Below are positions 61,322-64,000 of a DNA stretch of 64,000 nucleotides, one piece after another. Position 1 is the first letter of the stretch. Each line of letters begins with the position of its first letter. Source of the DNA: Caballeronia terrestris (GTDB lineage: Bacteria > Pseudomonadota > Gammaproteobacteria > Burkholderiales > Burkholderiaceae); the NCBI RefSeq assembly GCF_001544515.1, contig NZ_FCOL02000029.1, positions 1 to 64,000 of the forward strand, written 5' to 3'. The notes beneath the pieces are model-generated. The model was given only the letters and a program-made list of their open reading frames with translations. It was not told the DNA's origin and did not search any database. The position numbers and the translations under genes were made by a program.

Positions 61322-62137
61322 TTAAAACGTATGCTCCGGCCCAGGAAAAGTCCCTTCCTTGACGGCCCGCACATACGCCTCGACGGCAGCGAAAATCGAC
61401 GGCTGTCCGGTCATGAAATCCTTCACGAAGCGCGGCCGTTTGCCGGGGAAAATCCCGAGCATGTCGTGCAGCACGAGCACTTGCCCCGAACAATCGATCC
61501 CCGCGCCGATGCCGATCGTTGGAATCGCGACCTGCTCGGTCACTTCGCGCGCGAGCAGCGTCGGCACGGCTTCGATTACCAGTAGTTGCGCGCCGGCTTC
61601 CTGTAGCGCGATGGCGTCGCGCCGCATCTGCGCGGCGGCCGCGTCGGTCTTGCCTTGCACCTTGAAGCCGCCGAACGCGTGCACCGACTGCGGCGTCAGC
61701 CCGACGTGCCCGCACACCGGAATCGAGCGCTCGACGAGAAAACGCACCGTATCGGCCAGCCATTCGCCGCCTTCCATCTTCACCATCTGCGCGCCCGCGC
61801 GCATCAGCGTGACCGCGTTCGCGTACGCCTCATCGCGCGAGCCGATCGTGCCGAACGGCATGTCCGCGACGATCAGTGCGCCCTTGTTGCCGCGCGCCAC
61901 GGATGCCGTGTGATACGCGATGTCGGCGAGCGTGACGGGCAGCGTCGTGCTGTGTCCCTGCAACACGTTGCCGAGCGAATCGCCGATCAGCATCACGTCG
62001 ACGCCCGCGCGGTCGAGCAGCGCCGAAAAGCTCGCGTCGTAGCATGTCAGCATCACGATCCGCTCGCCTGCTTCGCGCATCGTCTGGAGCTTGGGGACGG
62101 TGATCGCGTTGCGGCCGGTTTCCTGCAAATACGCCAT
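61322..62137 (-). CDS. panB: 3-methyl-2-oxobutanoate hydroxymethyltransferase
   Basis: A 271-residue TIM-barrel enzyme that makes ketopantoate from ketoisovalerate using methylene-THF, the first step of pantothenate synthesis. Motifs include MLTCYDASFSALLDRAGVDV, LIGDSLGNVLQGH, and the metal-binding VKMEGGEW and HVGLTPQSVHAFGGFKVQG. It is the last gene of a minus-strand unit after the deoxynucleoside kinase and converges with pabB-pabC with only 4 bases between stops. Confidence 0.97.
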   Translation of the reverse strand: MAYLQETGRNAITVPKLQTMREAGERIVMLTCYDASFSALLDRAGVDVMLIGDSLGNVLQGHSTTLPVTLADIAYHTASVARGNKGALIVADMPFGTIGSRDEAYANAVTLMRAGAQMVKMEGGEWLADTVRFLVERSIPVCGHVGLTPQSVHAFGGFKVQGKTDAAAAQMRRDAIALQEAGAQLLVIEAVPTLLAREVTEQVAIPTIGIGAGIDCSGQVLVLHDMLGIFPGKRPRFVKDFMTGQPSIFAAVEAYVRAVKEGTFPGPEHTF

Positions 62138-62201
62138 GATCTTTCCGAAAGAAGGGGTGAGTCAGCGTTGGACTAGAAGGGCTTACAAGGGCCTAAAACG
62201 C

Positions 62202-62885
62202 TCAGAGCGACGTGCCTTTGACAAAGAATTCCTTGCGCCCGCGCATCGACTCGATCCGGTCGACGAGCAGCGCGAAATCCGCCGGCGAATCGAGCGGATT
62301 CAGATGCTCGGCGTTGACGGTAAGGAGCGGCGTCGCGTCGTAGTGATAGAAGAAATCGTTGTACGCGTCGCACAGCGCGCGCAGGTACGCATCCGGAATC
62401 TGCAGCTCCATCGGCAGCGCGCGCTTCTGGATGCGCGCGAACAGCACCTCGGGGCTCGCCTGGAGATAAACGACGAGATCGGGCGCGGGAGCGCTCGTAT
62501 CGATGCGCGTCGAGATCTCGCGATAGAGATGAAACTCGTCGTCGGGCAGCGTGAGGCGCGCGAAAAGCTCGCTCTTCTGCGTGATGAAATCGGCGATGAG
62601 CGGCGCGTGGCCCGTCATCGCCTCGGCGACTTCACGCGTCTGCGTGAGACGCTGCAGCGCGAAGTTCAACTGCGTTTGCAGCGCATAGCGCGTGGTGTCG
62701 CGATAAAAGCGCTCGAGAAACGGATTGTCCTGCGGGCGTTCGAACAGCGTACGCATCGACCAGCGTTCGGCGAGCAGCGTGGCGAGCGTCGTCTTGCCGA
62801 CGCCGATCGGACCTTCGATCGCGATATAGCGATGTGGCGGCCGCAACTGCGGCGCGGTGACGGTAAGGGGCGGAGCGGCGCTCAT
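62202..62885 (-). CDS. Deoxynucleoside kinase (dNK/dCK family)
   Basis: A 227-residue kinase of the deoxyadenosine/deoxycytidine/deoxyguanosine kinase family. The P-loop is GPIGVGKT (25-32), the ERP-like segment is TLFERPQDNPFLERFY, and the ARG-type loop is LFARLTLPDDEFHLYREI. It salvages deoxynucleosides. Its ATG overlaps the folK stop (ATGA), the usual folK-dNK-panB linkage in beta-proteobacteria. ATG 62885 (MSAAPPLTVTAPQLRPPH) was chosen; the open frame to 63371 is the folK shadow. Confidence 0.92.
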   Translation of the reverse strand: MSAAPPLTVTAPQLRPPHRYIAIEGPIGVGKTTLATLLAERWSMRTLFERPQDNPFLERFYRDTTRYALQTQLNFALQRLTQTREVAEAMTGHAPLIADFITQKSELFARLTLPDDEFHLYREISTRIDTSAPAPDLVVYLQASPEVLFARIQKRALPMELQIPDAYLRALCDAYNDFFYHYDATPLLTVNAEHLNPLDSPADFALLVDRIESMRGRKEFFVKGTSL

Positions 62886-63442
62886 CGGCAGGTGTCGGGT
62901 TTGTTGGATGCGGTGGATGAAGCGTCGGAGGTCGCGCGTTGCGCGGCGAGCATCGGACACTGGCAGGTCGCGACCTTCTCGATGCGTTGGTCCTGCACGG
63001 TGCCGAGGAACGCATCGGCACGGCCGCGCAGCGGAATGACGAGCTCGACGTCGAGTTCGATGAGCGGCACGAGCACGAACGCGCGCTCGGTGAGACGCGG
63101 ATGCGGCACGATGAGATCGGCGTCGTCGATGGAGGAATCGCCGTAGAGAAGGATGTCGAGATCGAGCGTGCGCGGCGCATTGCGATACGGCCGCTCGCGC
63201 CCGAACTGCTCCTCGACCGTATGACAGAGCCGCAGCAGTTGCCGCGCGGGCAGCGAGGTCTCGATTTTCACGACGCAGTTGAAATAGTCGTCGCCACCGG
63301 CGTCGACCGGCGCGGTGCGATAGAGGCTCGATTTCGCGAGCACGGTGATCGTGCGTTGCTGAGCAAGACACACGACTGCGTCTTTCAGGGTCTGACGCGC
63401 ATCGCCGAGATTCGCGCCGAGGCCCAGATAAGCTACCGTCAT
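62882..63442 (-). CDS. folK: 2-amino-4-hydroxy-6-hydroxymethyldihydropteridine pyrophosphokinase
   Basis: A 186-residue enzyme of folate synthesis that transfers pyrophosphate from ATP to the pterin. Signatures are AYLGLGANLGDARQTL, VDAGGDDYFNCVVKIET and RTLDLDILLYGDSSI with VPHPRLTERAFVLVPL. ATG 63442 (MTVAYLGLGANLGD) is preferred to the in-frame start at 63469, which adds a nine-residue extension. Its last bases overlap the kinase start. It follows pcnB by 57 bases. Confidence 0.95.
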   Translation of the reverse strand: MTVAYLGLGANLGDARQTLKDAVVCLAQQRTITVLAKSSLYRTAPVDAGGDDYFNCVVKIETSLPARQLLRLCHTVEEQFGRERPYRNAPRTLDLDILLYGDSSIDDADLIVPHPRLTERAFVLVPLIELDVELVIPLRGRADAFLGTVQDQRIEKVATCQCPMLAAQRATSDASSTASNKPDTCR

Positions 63443-63499
63443 GGCATAAGTCCTACGACAGTCGTTCAACGGCTTGCATTACTGAAGCATTCGAACGAG

Positions 63500-64000
63500 T
63501 TACTCGTCGCGGGGGCCGGCGTCACGCACTTCACGCGCTTCGCTCGCCGTGCCTTCGCTACGAATCTCGCCACCTTCCGCTCCCTCACCCGTCCTGCGCT
63601 TGGCATTGCTGCTGCGCCGGCGCCGCTTCTTCGGCGCGCGTTCCTTGCCGCCTTGCGAGAGCAGCGCTTCGCGCGCGGCGGCGTCGCCGTCGATGAAATC
63701 CGTCCACCACTGACCGACCGAAGCATCGAGCTCGCCCGATTCGCAGCGCAGCAGGAGGAAATCATAACCCGCTCTAAACCTTTGGTGTTCCAGCAGCTTC
63801 AGCGCGCTTCTGCCCGAGCGTTTTTCGAGCCGATGCTGCAAGCCCCAGATCTCGCGCATGTCCGACGAGAAGCGCTTGTGGATCGCGAGCTTCTCGGTCT
63901 GCATGTCGAGCACGTCGTCCATCGCGCGGTGCAGCGCGGGCACCGGATACTCGCCCGCCGCCGTGAACTGCTGCCAGCGCGTCTGCATGTCATGCCACAG
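63500..64000 (-). CDS. pcnB: Poly(A) polymerase I, C-terminal part (partial)
   Basis: The C-terminal 166 residues of a minus-strand gene that enters from the right edge. It contains the typical PcnB end LWHDMQTRWQQFTAAGEYPV, HRFSSDMREIW-type (KRFSSDMREIWGLQHRLEKR) and RCESGELDASVGQWW, then a basic tail (GGKERAPKKRRRRSSNAKRR). It adds 3' poly(A) tails that speed RNA decay. The catalytic head is outside the window. It heads the folK-dNK-panB unit. Confidence 0.9.
   Translation of the reverse strand: MWHDMQTRWQQFTAAGEYPVPALHRAMDDVLDMQTEKLAIHKRFSSDMREIWGLQHRLEKRSGRSALKLLEHQRFRAGYDFLLLRCESGELDASVGQWWTDFIDGDAAAREALLSQGGKERAPKKRRRRSSNAKRRTGEGAEGGEIRSEGTASEAREVRDAGPRDE

Noticed and set aside
1..64000. 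tRNA, rRNA, CRISPR arrays, insertion sequences, phage or integrase genes
   Set aside because: No cloverleaf, rRNA segment, regular repeat-spacer pattern, transposase or integrase motif was recognised anywhere in the window.

Overview
The window is high-GC chromosomal DNA from a member of the Burkholderiales, most likely Burkholderiaceae of the Caballeronia/Paraburkholderia type. The support is conserved gene order (queA-tgt-yajC-secD-secF; hrcA-hemH-hslR-grpE-dnaK-dnaJ; pcnB-folK-dNK-panB), strongly GC-biased codons and typical family sequences. No rRNA, tRNA, CRISPR array, insertion sequence or phage was seen. Most of the window is core housekeeping DNA. The accessory parts are small: an autotransporter gene (10.3-13.7 kb), a decayed toxin-antitoxin pair (25.9-26.5 kb) and an AT-richer insert after glnE (48.1-48.9 kb).

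Layout. 1-8 kb: start of pntA (minus), nudJ and mnmA (plus), a NemR-like tetR with repeated palindromic sites, a YibF-like GST, and the pqi lipid-transport operon with PqiA split into two genes (minus). 8.2-13.8 kb: cytochrome b561 and two tandem YceI proteins, then a large autotransporter. 13.8-19.7 kb (minus): queA-tgt-yajC-secD-secF. 19.8-25.8 kb (plus): recG, oxyR, katA with a structured leader and a small upstream reading frame, a small membrane protein, dps. 25.9-28.4 kb: AbrB/PIN remnant, ubiA, proC. 28.4-34.6 kb (minus): D-lactate dehydrogenase-like flavoprotein, glcD-glcE-glcF, yggS, proC. 34.8-40.8 kb: cobalamin adenosyltransferase, hmp with an NsrR-type box, aroG, tldD, a nitrilase. 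40.9-48.1 kb: yhdP and glnE, divergent. 48.1-51.6 kb: AT-richer insert, recN, nadK. 51.8-61.3 kb (plus): the heat-shock cluster hrcA-hemH-hslR-grpE-thioredoxin-like-dnaK-dnaJ, then a pabB-pabC fusion. 61.3-64 kb (minus): pcnB-folK-deoxynucleoside kinase-panB.

The most interesting observation is upstream of aroG. A 21-codon leader peptide carries seven consecutive aromatic codons (FYFYFFW), and four mutually complementary RNA segments end in an intrinsic terminator. This is a complete aromatic-amino-acid attenuator for DAHP synthase. Other points of note are three matching 16-bp palindromes around tetR, a hairpin plus Cys-containing small reading frame before katA, a one-base frameshift in the PIN toxin, a CFNC thioredoxin-like protein inside the grpE-dnaK cluster, and a sigma32-type promoter before grpE.

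Themes. Several genes concern oxidative, nitrosative or electrophile stress and envelope defence (TetR/GST, pqi, oxyR/katA/dps, hmp), plus protein quality control. Others serve glycolate/lactate oxidation, secretion (YajC-SecDF), tRNA modification (mnmA, tgt, queA), and cofactor or aromatic biosynthesis (aroG, pabBC, folK, panB, ubiA). All functions are inferred by reading the sequence; no database search was run.
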